From a virus, in the IMG/VR virus record IMGVR_UViG_3300040801_002478, positions 1 to 44,967 of that record: a stretch of DNA of 44,967 nt; one strand, 5' to 3'. A program made the translations under genes and the position numbers. Below the pieces are notes generated by a model. It was not told the DNA's origin. It saw nothing but the letters and a program-made list of their open reading frames with translations, and did not search any database. Shown here one piece after another: positions 22,388-29,236 of this stretch. Numbering within the stretch: the stretch's first letter is position 1; every line of letters starts with the position of its first letter.

Positions 22388-22596
22388 GCCCCGAGCAAAT
22401 CCGCGAGGCCCGCGAGGAGGCCATGTACAGCACCGACCGCCTGACCGACCTCCTCGAAGGCACGACCGTCAACCGGGAGACCGCCCGAGCAATGGCCGTG
22501 TTCCTCCAGAGCGCGCCCAACCAGACGCACCCGGTCATCAACCTCCAGGACGCCATCAGCGACGTTCTGTACGACCAGATCGAGGCCGGGAAATGA
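22384..22596 (+). CDS. Small hypothetical helical protein (70 aa)
   Basis: MSPEQIREAREEAMYSTDRL with further helices; the upstream ribosome site is gagagga. ATGA overlaps with both neighbours. Family not recognised. Confidence 0.6.
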   Translation: MSPEQIREAREEAMYSTDRLTDLLEGTTVNRETARAMAVFLQSAPNQTHPVINLQDAISDVLYDQIEAGK

Positions 22597-22856
22597 CCCC
22601 GCGCAAGGCGGCGGCCTCGATGATCCGCAGCTTCCTCCGCGGCGAGCCGCACGAGCACGCCCTGGAGCAGCTCCCGCCCCACCTCCACGAACTCGCGCGC
22701 ACCCACGCCAGGAACACGGCGGCCCTCGTCGTTCACCACGCACGGCGCGTGCGCGAGAGCCCCGGCTACATGAACACCCTGCCGCACAATTTCCGCGGCA
22801 TGGTCGCCGAGTACAACGCCGCGCAGCGCCGCAAGGCGAAGGAGGCGAGCCAATGA
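22593..22856 (+). CDS. Small hypothetical basic protein (87 aa)
   Basis: A helical basic protein (MTPRKAAASMIRSFLRGEPH) with a His/Arg-rich middle and a C-terminal Lys/Arg helix. ATGA overlaps on both sides. Nucleic-acid binding is possible from the charge alone; family not recognised. Confidence 0.6.
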   Translation: MTPRKAAASMIRSFLRGEPHEHALEQLPPHLHELARTHARNTAALVVHHARRVRESPGYMNTLPHNFRGMVAEYNAAQRRKAKEASQ

Positions 22857-23020
22857 CGCACGAGGCAGCGCACCCGTACCGCCGCGGCCAGCAAGGACGC
22901 TACTGCGGCATCTGCCGCGCCTACGGGCGCCACGACAAGCGACGCAAGCCATCAGGGCGCGTCGAGTACCTATGCGGCGCCTGCGCCGTCAAATACCGAC
23001 AGGGAGAAGAACAACGATGA
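22853..23020 (+). CDS. Small zinc-ribbon protein (55 aa)
   Basis: A 55-aa protein with two Cys pairs, YCGICRAYGRHDKRR and YLCGACAVKY, spaced as in a zinc ribbon. ATG 22853 overlaps the previous stop, and its own TGA (23018-23020) overlaps the SSB start. Probably a nucleic-acid or protein-binding accessory of the SSB operon; function inferred only from the motif. Confidence 0.65.
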   Translation: MTHEAAHPYRRGQQGRYCGICRAYGRHDKRRKPSGRVEYLCGACAVKYRQGEEQR

Positions 23021-23454
23021 AAGCACTCAACCAAGTCAGCCTCATCGGCAACCTCGGAACCGACCCCGAGGTCCGCTACTCGCAGAGCGGCGACTGCATC
23101 GCCAACCTACGGATCGCAACCGACGACGGCTTCAAGGACCGCAACACCGGGCAATGGATCGACCGCACGGAATGGCACCGCGTCGTCGTGTACCGCCAGC
23201 CGGCCGAGATCATCCGCGACCACGCGAAGAAGGGCGACCGACTGTTCCTGCAGGGCAAGCTCGCCACGCGCAAGTGGCAGGACCAGCAAGGCAACGACCG
23301 CTACACCACCGAGGTCCAGGTCCGCGATGTGATCCTCCTCGGCGGCGGCCGGCAGGCCAGCGACACCGGCGGCTACCCCGAGCCCCAGGCGCAGCCGCGG
23401 CCGGCAGCGCAGCCCGAGCAATCCACACTCGACGACGACGACATCCCGTTCTAG
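23017..23454 (+). CDS. ssb: Single-stranded DNA-binding protein
   Basis: A 145-aa SSB. The OB fold is clear: NQVSLIGNLGTDPEVRYSQS, IANLRIATDDGFKD, WHRVVVYRQPAEII, KKGDRLFLQGKLATRKW. After a Pro/Gln/Ala linker the acidic tail ends DDDDIPF, the conserved tip that recruits host replication and recombination proteins. It protects single strands in phage replication and would cooperate with Bet and Exo. Unusually it sits between head genes rather than with the early replication genes, in a cassette with its own promoter and terminator. Confidence 0.95.
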   Translation: MKALNQVSLIGNLGTDPEVRYSQSGDCIANLRIATDDGFKDRNTGQWIDRTEWHRVVVYRQPAEIIRDHAKKGDRLFLQGKLATRKWQDQQGNDRYTTEVQVRDVILLGGGRQASDTGGYPEPQAQPRPAAQPEQSTLDDDDIPF

Positions 23455-23469
23455 GGAAGGAGGCACACC

Positions 23470-23604
23470 ATGAACACGCACCCCATCAAGATCGGCGGCT
23501 ACGTCGCCGCAGGGACCATCCTCGGCATCAGCGGCGTCACCCTCGGCACCATCATGGGCGTCATCGCCATCATCGGCTTCGCCGACTGGCTCACGACCGA
23601 CTGA
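23470..23604 (+). CDS. Small membrane protein (44 aa)
   Basis: One hydrophobic segment of about 25 residues (VAAGTILGISGVTLGTIMGV then IAIIGF) between short polar ends; aaggagg lies 7 nt before the ATG. The last gene of the cassette, directly before a palindrome and terminator. Single-span proteins this small are often phage accessory or exclusion factors; no function can be assigned. Confidence 0.65.
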   Translation: MNTHPIKIGGYVAAGTILGISGVTLGTIMGVIAIIGFADWLTTD

Positions 23605-23623
23605 CACACCGAGTGACACAAGC

Positions 23624-23640
23624 GTGACTCACTGAGTCAC
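23624..23640. repeat. Perfect 17-bp palindrome
   Basis: GTGACTCA-C-TGAGTCAC, preceded by further TGACAC/GAGTGACAC repeats (23602-23620). It lies between the last cassette gene and its terminator. It could be a protein-binding site or an RNA hairpin; no binder can be named. Confidence 0.75.
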
Positions 23641-23643
23641 CGA

Positions 23644-23668
23644 GGCCGCCCGCCGAGGCGGCCTTTTT
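23644..23668 (+). terminator. Rho-independent terminator
   Basis: GGCCGCC (23644-23650), 6-nt loop, GGCGGCC (23657-23663) and TTTTT. It closes the small-gene/SSB cassette before the protease/scaffold gene. Confidence 0.9.
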
Positions 23669-23677
23669 CATTCCCCC

Positions 23678-23712
23678 GGAAAAATCCCGAATACCGCCAC
23701 GGCGGCCCGCGT
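23678..23712 (+). promoter_or_regulatory. Shared 20-bp element before the protease/scaffold gene
   Basis: ggaaaaatcccgaataccgc (23678-23697), followed by CCCGCGT at 23706-23712. The identical 20 bp with CCCGCGT at nearly the same distance recurs at 27851-27887 before the tail genes. Both lie 69-87 bp upstream of a structural-gene start, which suggests a late promoter or activator site, possibly for the Mor-like protein (inference). Confidence 0.55.
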
Positions 23713-23764
23713 CGTTCAATGAGCCCATCAGCAAGGCATCGACCACAGCAATCGGGCCCAACGA

Positions 23765-24868
23765 ATGAAGCGAATCCATATCTTCCGCACCGGCCGGCAC
23801 ACCAGCGCAGCGGGCACCACGCTCGACTTCAGCGACGACGCCGTGCGCCAAGCCGCGGAGGCCTACGACCCCAAGCTCCACGAGGCGCCCATCGTCGTCG
23901 GCCACCCCAAGGACAACGGCCCGGCCTTCGGCTGGATCAGCGGCCTCGAATACCAGGAGGGCAACCTCGACGCTGTGCCGAGCCAGGTCAACGCGGACTT
24001 CGCGGAACTCGTGCAGAAGGGGACCTACAAGAAGGTCAGCGCCAGCTTCTACGCACCGGACGCACCGAGCAACCCGAAGCCAGGCGCCTACTACCTCAGG
24101 CACGTCGGCTTCCTGGGCGCCATGCCGCCGGCCATCAAAGGACTGGAGGGCGTGCAGTTCTCCGAGGATGAGGAGGGCGTCGTCGAATTCGCCGCCGAGT
24201 GGGAAAGCGCGGGGATCTTCCGACGCCTCCGCGAGTTCCTCATCGAGAAGTTCGGCGTCGAGGAAGCCGACAAAGCGATCCCCAGCTACCTGGTCGAGAG
24301 CGCCGAAGACGCCGCGCGCCGGCCGATGCCCACGAAAGACGAGGCCAACGCGGCCTACACCGAGAGTGAAGGAGACGACCTTATGACCCCCGAAGAACTG
24401 AAGGCCGCGCAGGACCAGATCAAGGCCGACCAGGACGCCCTCAAGCGCATGCAGGAGGAGTTCGCCGAGGAGCAGCGCCGCGACGCCGAAGCCCGTGCCG
24501 CCGAGCGCCGCGCCGCCAACAACGCGCGGGTCGACAAGCTGGTCGGCGAAGGCAAGATCCTGCCGGCGCAGGCCGACGGCATCAAGAGCTTCCTCGAGCA
24601 GATCGACGCCGACGGCACCGTCGAGTTCGGCGAGGGCGACGCCGCCCGCAAGCTGACGGCCGTCGAGTTCTTCTTCGACCACGTCGCGAGCCGCGCGCAG
24701 GGCCCCGACTTCGGCGAGCACAGCGCGGGCAGCGAAGGCGACACGACGTCGCTGAGCGCCGAGGAAGTCGCCGTCAAGGCCCAGGAGTACCGCGAGGAGC
24801 GCGCCAAGGCCGGCACGAAAATCAGCTTCACGGAAGCCGTAGCCGCCGTCGTGAAGAAGCACCAGTAA
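23765..24868 (+). CDS. Mu gpI-like prohead protease with C-terminal scaffold
   Basis: A 367-aa protein of the Mu-like I (protease/scaffold) family. N-terminal segments are KRIHIFRTGRHTSAAGTTLD, EAPIVVGHPKDNGPAFGWI, YKKVSASFYAPD and YYLRHVGFLGAMPPAIKGL; the catalytic His and Ser are probably within GHP and SASF. The C-terminal third is a highly charged coiled coil (about 207-260), then a compact tail. The protease part should process the prohead and the C-terminal part act as scaffold. An internal start gives the scaffold alone (next entry). The ribosome site for ATG 23765 is weak. Confidence 0.87.
   Translation: MKRIHIFRTGRHTSAAGTTLDFSDDAVRQAAEAYDPKLHEAPIVVGHPKDNGPAFGWISGLEYQEGNLDAVPSQVNADFAELVQKGTYKKVSASFYAPDAPSNPKPGAYYLRHVGFLGAMPPAIKGLEGVQFSEDEEGVVEFAAEWESAGIFRRLREFLIEKFGVEEADKAIPSYLVESAEDAARRPMPTKDEANAAYTESEGDDLMTPEELKAAQDQIKADQDALKRMQEEFAEEQRRDAEARAAERRAANNARVDKLVGEGKILPAQADGIKSFLEQIDADGTVEFGEGDAARKLTAVEFFFDHVASRAQGPDFGEHSAGSEGDTTSLSAEEVAVKAQEYREERAKAGTKISFTEAVAAVVKKHQ
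24383..24868 (+). CDS. Nested scaffold protein (Mu gpZ-type internal start)
   Basis: An in-frame ATG at codon 207 of the protease gene is preceded by GAAGGAG with an 8-nt spacer, a far better ribosome site than that of the full-length gene. It would give 161 residues (MTPEELKAAQDQIKADQDAL) consisting of the coiled-coil scaffold. Mu makes its scaffold Z from an internal start in gene I in just this way, so the arrangement fits established biology; expression here is inferred. Confidence 0.7.
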   Translation: MTPEELKAAQDQIKADQDALKRMQEEFAEEQRRDAEARAAERRAANNARVDKLVGEGKILPAQADGIKSFLEQIDADGTVEFGEGDAARKLTAVEFFFDHVASRAQGPDFGEHSAGSEGDTTSLSAEEVAVKAQEYREERAKAGTKISFTEAVAAVVKKHQ

Positions 24869-24896
24869 CCCGGCCGCGCCGGAACAGGAGAAAGCC

Positions 24897-25253
24897 ATGC
24901 AACCCGGACACATCAAGTCGTACACCGTAGCGGCAGCCGTCGGCGGCCGGCTCCTCGTAGCCATCGGCGCCGCCGACGGCCAGGTCGCCCTGGCGACTGA
25001 CGCCACCAAGCCGTTCGCCGGCGTAACCGAAGGCATCGGCAGCCGCGACAACCTGCGCGTCGACGTCGTCAAAACCGGCATCGCAGCGGTCGTCCTCGGC
25101 GGCACCGTAACGCGAGGCGCCGCGCTGACGGCCAACGCCAGCGGCCAGGCCGTCGCCACCACGACGGCGGGCGCCAACATCATCGGCTTCGCCGAGCAGG
25201 CCGGCGTGGCGGGCGACGTCATCGACGTCTTCATCGCGCCGTCGCGCTACTAA
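24897..25253 (+). CDS. Capsid decoration/cement protein (DUF2190-like)
   Basis: A 118-aa beta-rich protein. HIKSYTVAAAVGGRLLVAIG, PFAGVTEGIGSRDNLRVDVV and a Gly/Thr/Ala-rich TRGAALTANASGQAV region are typical of DUF2190 head-decoration proteins. Its position between protease/scaffold and major capsid agrees. It should bind the outside of expanded capsids and stabilise them. Ribosome site aggag before the ATG. Confidence 0.82.
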   Translation: MQPGHIKSYTVAAAVGGRLLVAIGAADGQVALATDATKPFAGVTEGIGSRDNLRVDVVKTGIAAVVLGGTVTRGAALTANASGQAVATTTAGANIIGFAEQAGVAGDVIDVFIAPSRY

Positions 25254-25280
25254 TCCGCGCAGGGGAAAGGAGAGCCACCC

Positions 25281-26213
25281 ATGAACGCACCGTTTGTAAC
25301 CGACCCCCAGCGCACCGCAATCGCGCTGGCCTACCGCAACGAGGACATGATCGCCGACATCGTGCTCCCGCGTGCACCCGTCTCCCAGGAGGAGTTCAAG
25401 TGGACCGAGTACGACAAAGCCGACCGCTTTACCGTGCCCGACACCACCATCGACCGTAAGGGCCAGTTCAACCAGGTCGAGTTCGGAGGCACCGAGAAGT
25501 CCAGCATGACCAGCGACTACGGCCTCAGCGACGTCATCCCGCAGAAGGACATCGACGCCGCGGCCAACGTGAACTTCGACCCGCTGGGCAACGCGACCGA
25601 ACTGCTGGCCGAACTCATCATGCTCGACCGTGAAATCCGCGTCGCCGAGGCGACCTTCACGGCCGCCGCGCACCAGGTCGGCAACAAGGAGACGTTGTCT
25701 GGCACGGACCAGTGGGACAACGCCGCCGCCAAGCCGCTGGAGCAACTGGCCGACGCGATGGAGGTCCCCTTCATGACGCCGAACTGGCTGGTCGTATCCA
25801 GCCTCGGCGCCCTGAACCTTCGCCGCAACGCGAGCGTCGTGAAGGCCTACAACGGCACCACCGGCGACGAAGGCCTCGTGCCCCTGTCCTGGATCGCGCA
25901 GACGCTGGGCCTGCAAGGCATCATCGTCGCCAAGGCGAAGCTCAACGTCGCCAAGCCGGGCCAGACAGCCTCCTACGGCCGAGTGTGGAAGCACCACGCG
26001 CTGCTGTTCTACCGCAACGCCTCAGCCATGCCGAACCGCGGCCTGACCTACGGCCTCACGGCACAGTTCGGCCAGCGCGTAGCGCAGACCCGTCGCGACG
26101 ACAGCGTCGGCCTGCGAGGCGCAACGGAAGTGCGGGTCGGCGAGAGCGTCAAGGAACTGATCCTCGCCAAGGACTGCGCGTACTTCTTCGAGAACACGCT
26201 GGCCAACGCCTAA
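25281..26213 (+). CDS. Major capsid protein
   Basis: A 310-aa protein with the pattern of major capsid proteins in Mu-like-headed siphoviruses: TAIALAYRNEDMIADIVLPR, EEFKWTEYDKADRFTVPDT, DYGLSDVIPQKDID, NATELLAELIMLDREIRVAE, ETLSGTDQWDN, YGLTAQFGQRVAQ, VRVGESVKELILAKDCAYFF. Length is normal and no frameshift or intein is seen. It has a strong aaaggag ribosome site. It lies between the decoration and head-completion genes, as expected. Confidence 0.88.
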   Translation: MNAPFVTDPQRTAIALAYRNEDMIADIVLPRAPVSQEEFKWTEYDKADRFTVPDTTIDRKGQFNQVEFGGTEKSSMTSDYGLSDVIPQKDIDAAANVNFDPLGNATELLAELIMLDREIRVAEATFTAAAHQVGNKETLSGTDQWDNAAAKPLEQLADAMEVPFMTPNWLVVSSLGALNLRRNASVVKAYNGTTGDEGLVPLSWIAQTLGLQGIIVAKAKLNVAKPGQTASYGRVWKHHALLFYRNASAMPNRGLTYGLTAQFGQRVAQTRRDDSVGLRGATEVRVGESVKELILAKDCAYFFENTLANA

Positions 26214-26287
26214 CCGGGGATAAACAGGGCGCGGGCGTCGGTCGAAAGCAGGCCGGCGCCCGAGACCCATAACCAAGGAGAGACAGC

Positions 26288-26509
26288 ATGGCAGGGAAGA
26301 AGTACACCGTCCTATCCGCAGTCCGCGTCAGCGGCGAACTGCACAAGCCGGGCGCCGAGCTCACGCTCGAGGACAAGGAAACCAGCGGCATCGAGCACTG
26401 CATCGAGCCGGCGGGCAAGAAGGCCGCCAGCAAGCCCGCTGACGACGACAAGGGCGACGACAAAGGCGAGGCCAATGGCGAAGCCAAAGGCGCCGCCCCG
26501 GCAGCCTAA
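26288..26509 (+). CDS. Small head-region protein with charged tail
   Basis: A 73-aa protein with a beta-rich first half (KKYTVLSAVRVSGELHKPGA) and a Lys/Asp/Glu/Ala-rich tail. Small proteins like this commonly follow the major capsid gene. Ribosome site aaggag. A terminator follows directly. Exact role unknown. Confidence 0.7.
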   Translation: MAGKKYTVLSAVRVSGELHKPGAELTLEDKETSGIEHCIEPAGKKAASKPADDDKGDDKGEANGEAKGAAPAA

Positions 26510-26532
26510 GCGGCCGCCAGCGCACGCAGAAT

Positions 26533-26556
26533 CGCCGGCCACGCGCCGGCGTTTTT
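26533..26556 (+). terminator. Rho-independent terminator after the capsid genes
   Basis: CGCCGGC (26533-26539), 5-nt loop, GCCGGCG (26545-26551), TTTTT. It would limit read-through from the abundant capsid transcript into the head-completion genes. Confidence 0.85.
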
Positions 26557-26590
26557 ATTTGCTCGACCAGGAACGGAGGAGGGCGAAGCG

Positions 26591-26944
26591 TTGAAGGTCA
26601 CGATCCACATCGAGCCGCTCGACCCCGACAGCGAGAAGCTCTACGTGCACCAGGGCGACGCCACCTACGAGAACGCCGACCCCTTCACGACGCTCATGGT
26701 CCTCAGCCCGCTCAGGCCCGGCGAGTGCTTCATCCACGGCGCCCACGGCAGCCTCAGCGAGGACATCAACGAAGCCATCGGCATGGCGCTCATCGAGAAG
26801 GGCTACCACGCCGCCGAGTTCGAGGCCCGCACCGGCCTCACCGTGACCCGCTGGGCGAAGCCGCTCCACCAGGAGGGGCGCTTCACCCGCTACCGCATCG
26901 ACCTCATGGAGGCCGCAGAATGTATTGCACAAAGCAAGACCTAA
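26591..26944 (+). CDS. Hypothetical head-tail region protein (TTG start)
   Basis: A 117-aa protein. The start is TTG 26591, supported by a strong ggaggaggg 8 nt upstream and no better codon nearby. The first half is beta-rich (KVTIHIEPLDPDSEKLYVHQ), the second helical (NEAIGMALIEKGYHAAEFEA). Placed before the Mu gp36-like gene, overlapping it by 25 bp. Family not recognised. Confidence 0.68.
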   Translation: MKVTIHIEPLDPDSEKLYVHQGDATYENADPFTTLMVLSPLRPGECFIHGAHGSLSEDINEAIGMALIEKGYHAAEFEARTGLTVTRWAKPLHQEGRFTRYRIDLMEAAECIAQSKT

Positions 26945-27336
26945 TCGACCGCTTCGGCGAAAACGAACTCAAGCGATACGCCTGGGACCACGCGCAGGAC
27001 GTCGCCGACGACGACCAGATCGACCGGGCCATCACCGACGCCAGCGAAACGATCAATATCTACATCGGCCGCATCACCAGCCTGCCGCTGGCCAGCACGC
27101 CGGCCGTCATCACCAGCCTGGCCTGCGACATAGCCCGCTACCGCCTCCAGGACGACAACCCGCTCGACGTCGTGCGAGAGCGCCACGAGGCGGCCATCAG
27201 GCGGCTCCAGGACCTCGCGCAGGGCAAGGCATCCCTCCAGCTTCCCGAGGACGCAGGAGACAGCCCCGGCGACGTCTGGACGCAGCGCGATGAGACCGAC
27301 CGGACCTTCACTCACGAGACCCTGGCCGACTACTGA
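26920..27336 (+). CDS. Mu gp36-like head-completion protein (DUF1320)
   Basis: A 138-aa protein matching the DUF1320 pattern: MYCTKQDLIDRFGENELKRY, DDDQIDRAITDASETINIYI, VITSLACDIARYRLQDD, VRERHEAAIRRLQDLAQGKA. In Mu the equivalent gene 36 lies among the head-tail connector genes. It is probably an adaptor bound to the portal. The 1-bp overlap TGATG with the next gene indicates coupling. Confidence 0.85.
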   Translation: MYCTKQDLIDRFGENELKRYAWDHAQDVADDDQIDRAITDASETINIYIGRITSLPLASTPAVITSLACDIARYRLQDDNPLDVVRERHEAAIRRLQDLAQGKASLQLPEDAGDSPGDVWTQRDETDRTFTHETLADY

Positions 27337-27851
27337 TGGCGCAAGACACCATCACAATCAAAGCCGAGACCGATGAGGTCAACGCGCTCCTCGACCGGCT
27401 CATCGCCAAGGACAAGACCCGGCCGCTGATGCAGCGCATCGGCGCGATCCTGCAAAACGACGCCAAGCTGAACTTCCGCAAGCAATCGGCACCGGACGGC
27501 ACGCCCTGGAAAAAGACCGCCCGCGGCGGGCAAATCCTCAGCGACACCCGGCGCCTGCGGAACAGCATCCAGCACGAGTGGGGCAACGACTACGCCAAGG
27601 TCGGCACCAACGTCGTCTACGGCCCGATCCACCAATACGGCCTCAGCGGCAGCCAGAGCGTCGCCGCGCACGTTCGCCGCATCACGCAGGCCTTCGGCAA
27701 CCCGCTCGCCTTTCCGGTCTACGTCAACGTCGGCAGCCACACCCGCAAGATGAACGTCCCCGCCCGGCCCTTCCTGGGCGTCGGCAAGCGCGCCGCAGAC
27801 AAGATCAACCGCGCGCTCGACGAATGGATCGCGCAGTTCCAGGGCCAATAG
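27336..27851 (+). CDS. Mu gpG-like virion morphogenesis / tail completion protein
   Basis: A 171-aa protein of the phage virion morphogenesis family (Mu gpG). PLMQRIGAILQNDAKLNFRK, SAPDGTPWKKTARGGQILSD, RLRNSIQHEW, VGTNVVYGPIHQYG and VPARPFLGVG are characteristic. It probably terminates the tail tube and joins it to the head. The 20-bp late-type element begins right at its stop codon. Confidence 0.88.
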   Translation: MAQDTITIKAETDEVNALLDRLIAKDKTRPLMQRIGAILQNDAKLNFRKQSAPDGTPWKKTARGGQILSDTRRLRNSIQHEWGNDYAKVGTNVVYGPIHQYGLSGSQSVAAHVRRITQAFGNPLAFPVYVNVGSHTRKMNVPARPFLGVGKRAADKINRALDEWIAQFQGQ

Positions 27852-27887
27852 GAAAAATCCCGAATACCGCACCACTCCCGCCCGCGT
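27851..27887 (+). promoter_or_regulatory. Second copy of the 20-bp late-type element
   Basis: ggaaaaatcccgaataccgc (27851-27870) then CCCGCGT (27881-27887), as at 23678-23712. It stands 69 bp before the tail gene at 27920. Conservation of a 20-mer at two module borders in otherwise unrelated flanks argues for a regulatory role. Confidence 0.55.
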
Positions 27888-27919
27888 GAATATGGGCACA
27901 AGCCAAAGCGAGGGCCCGC

Positions 27920-28372
27920 ATGGGAACGCTGACCACAGCACTACAAGACGTCACCGCGGCCCTGGCAACGGCAGCCGGCGCAGACGTTGAGGTCAGCGAC
28001 CACCCGGGCCGATTCACCGAGGACGAACTCGGCAGGATCGTGACGCAACCGAAGGCGGTGAGAGTCGCCATCGAGGGCGTCGAGAGCATGGGCGTAGAAG
28101 GCGGCGGGCTCCGCGAGGCACTCGTCACCTTCTCGGCCCTGGTGATCTGCAGCGACGTCGCCGGGGCCGACAGGCACCAGAGCGCGCTGGAGATAACGGA
28201 GAAGCTCGCGACGATGATCCCCTACAACTCCTGGGGACAGCCGCGGACTTACAAAGCAGTGGCGCCGAACAGCGTCGAGGTGCAGAACCTCTACAGCGGC
28301 GACATTAACGGTAGAGGCATCGCGTTCTGGGCCATCACGTGGACCCAAACAATCCGACAGCAGGGAGAGTAA
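27920..28372 (+). CDS. Mu gp37-like tail terminator/assembly protein
   Basis: A 150-aa protein with the DUF1834 (Mu gp37)-like layout: an N-terminal helix (LTTALQDVTAALATAAGADV), central strands (AVRVAIEGVESMGVEG, VTFSALVICSDVAGADRH), a helix (ALEITEKLATMIPYNSWGQP) and a C-terminal strand (GIAFWAITWTQTI). Such proteins cap the tail tube at the head-proximal end. Ribosome site gaggg before the ATG. The first gene of the tail module. Confidence 0.72.
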   Translation: MGTLTTALQDVTAALATAAGADVEVSDHPGRFTEDELGRIVTQPKAVRVAIEGVESMGVEGGGLREALVTFSALVICSDVAGADRHQSALEITEKLATMIPYNSWGQPRTYKAVAPNSVEVQNLYSGDINGRGIAFWAITWTQTIRQQGE

Positions 28373-28376
28373 TCAC

Positions 28377-29126
28377 ATGGCGCGCGTAGATAGAAGCTAC
28401 ATCGGCAAAGGCCCGCTTTACTTCAAGGTCAAGAGCGAGGACGGCGGGCTTTTCCCCATCGGCAACTGCTCCAACCTGGAGGTTTCATTCGATGAGGAGA
28501 GCCAGGAGCTCCGCGACTACACCAGCCCCGGCGGCGGTAACGCGAACATCCTGACCTCAATCAGCAACTTCTCGGGCACGCTCGTCGCGCACGACTTCTC
28601 CGCAGACAACCTGGCGCTCGCGCTGCGCGGCGCGGTCGAGAGCGTCGCACAAGGCGGCGCCGTCGTTGAGGAGCCGCACAGCACCAACGGCACCGACGGC
28701 GAGTTCATCCCCTTCGACCATATCCGAGACCCGGCCGAAAACCTCACGGTCGTCACCACGGCCGACGGCGCGCTCACCGAGGGCGTGGACTACACCGTTG
28801 AAAACAACGGCATCGTCGTCATCGGCGCAGGCGCCATCGACGCCACCGGCATCAAGATCAGCTACACCAAGGACGCCGCGGAAATCACCCAGGCCCTCAC
28901 GAGCGCCGGCCTCGAATACGAGATCGTATTCAACGGCGTCAACGAAGCGCAGGGCGGCAAGCCGATCCAGATCAAGCTGCACCGCGTCAAGTTCAGCCCG
29001 GCGCAGGGCCTCAGCTTCATCGGCGACGACTTCGGCGAAATCAGCATGGACTTCGAAGTGCTCTCCGACAACGCCATCAACGGCGCGGGGATCTCCAAGT
29101 TCATGAAGATCAGCCAGGGGCTCTAA
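28377..29126 (+). CDS. Major tail (tube) protein
   Basis: A 249-aa beta-rich protein: RSYIGKGPLYFKVKSEDGGL, NCSNLEVSFDEESQELRDYT, SNFSGTLVAHDFSADNLALA, LHRVKFSPAQGLSFIGDDFG, EISMDFEVLSD. This matches siphovirus tail tube proteins of Mu-like-headed phages. It polymerises around the tape measure to form the non-contractile tail. Two hairpins, the second a terminator, follow and probably set its high expression relative to the tape measure. Confidence 0.83.
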   Translation: MARVDRSYIGKGPLYFKVKSEDGGLFPIGNCSNLEVSFDEESQELRDYTSPGGGNANILTSISNFSGTLVAHDFSADNLALALRGAVESVAQGGAVVEEPHSTNGTDGEFIPFDHIRDPAENLTVVTTADGALTEGVDYTVENNGIVVIGAGAIDATGIKISYTKDAAEITQALTSAGLEYEIVFNGVNEAQGGKPIQIKLHRVKFSPAQGLSFIGDDFGEISMDFEVLSDNAINGAGISKFMKISQGL

Positions 29127-29151
29127 CAGGGCCGAGCCCCGACCTTCCCCC

Positions 29152-29182
29152 GGGCGCGATGGTGAGAGGCAGCATCGCGCCC
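29152..29182 (+). other. Hairpin in the tail tube-tape measure gap
   Basis: Perfect 10-bp stem GGGCGCGATG (29152-29161) / CATCGCGCCC (29173-29182) with an 11-nt loop, no T-run. It lies 4 bp before the terminator stem at 29187. It may shield the 3' end of the tube transcript. Confidence 0.7.
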
Positions 29183-29186
29183 CCTT

Positions 29187-29217
29187 AGGCGGCCCGTCAA
29201 AAGGCCGCCTTTTTTTT
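29187..29217 (+). terminator. Rho-independent terminator before the tape measure gene
   Basis: AGGCGGCC (29187-29194), 8-nt loop, GGCCGCCT (29203-29210), then seven T. It probably attenuates transcription into the tape measure gene, whose product is needed in few copies. Confidence 0.88.
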
Positions 29218-29236
29218 ATCCCCGGGACACCAGCGC

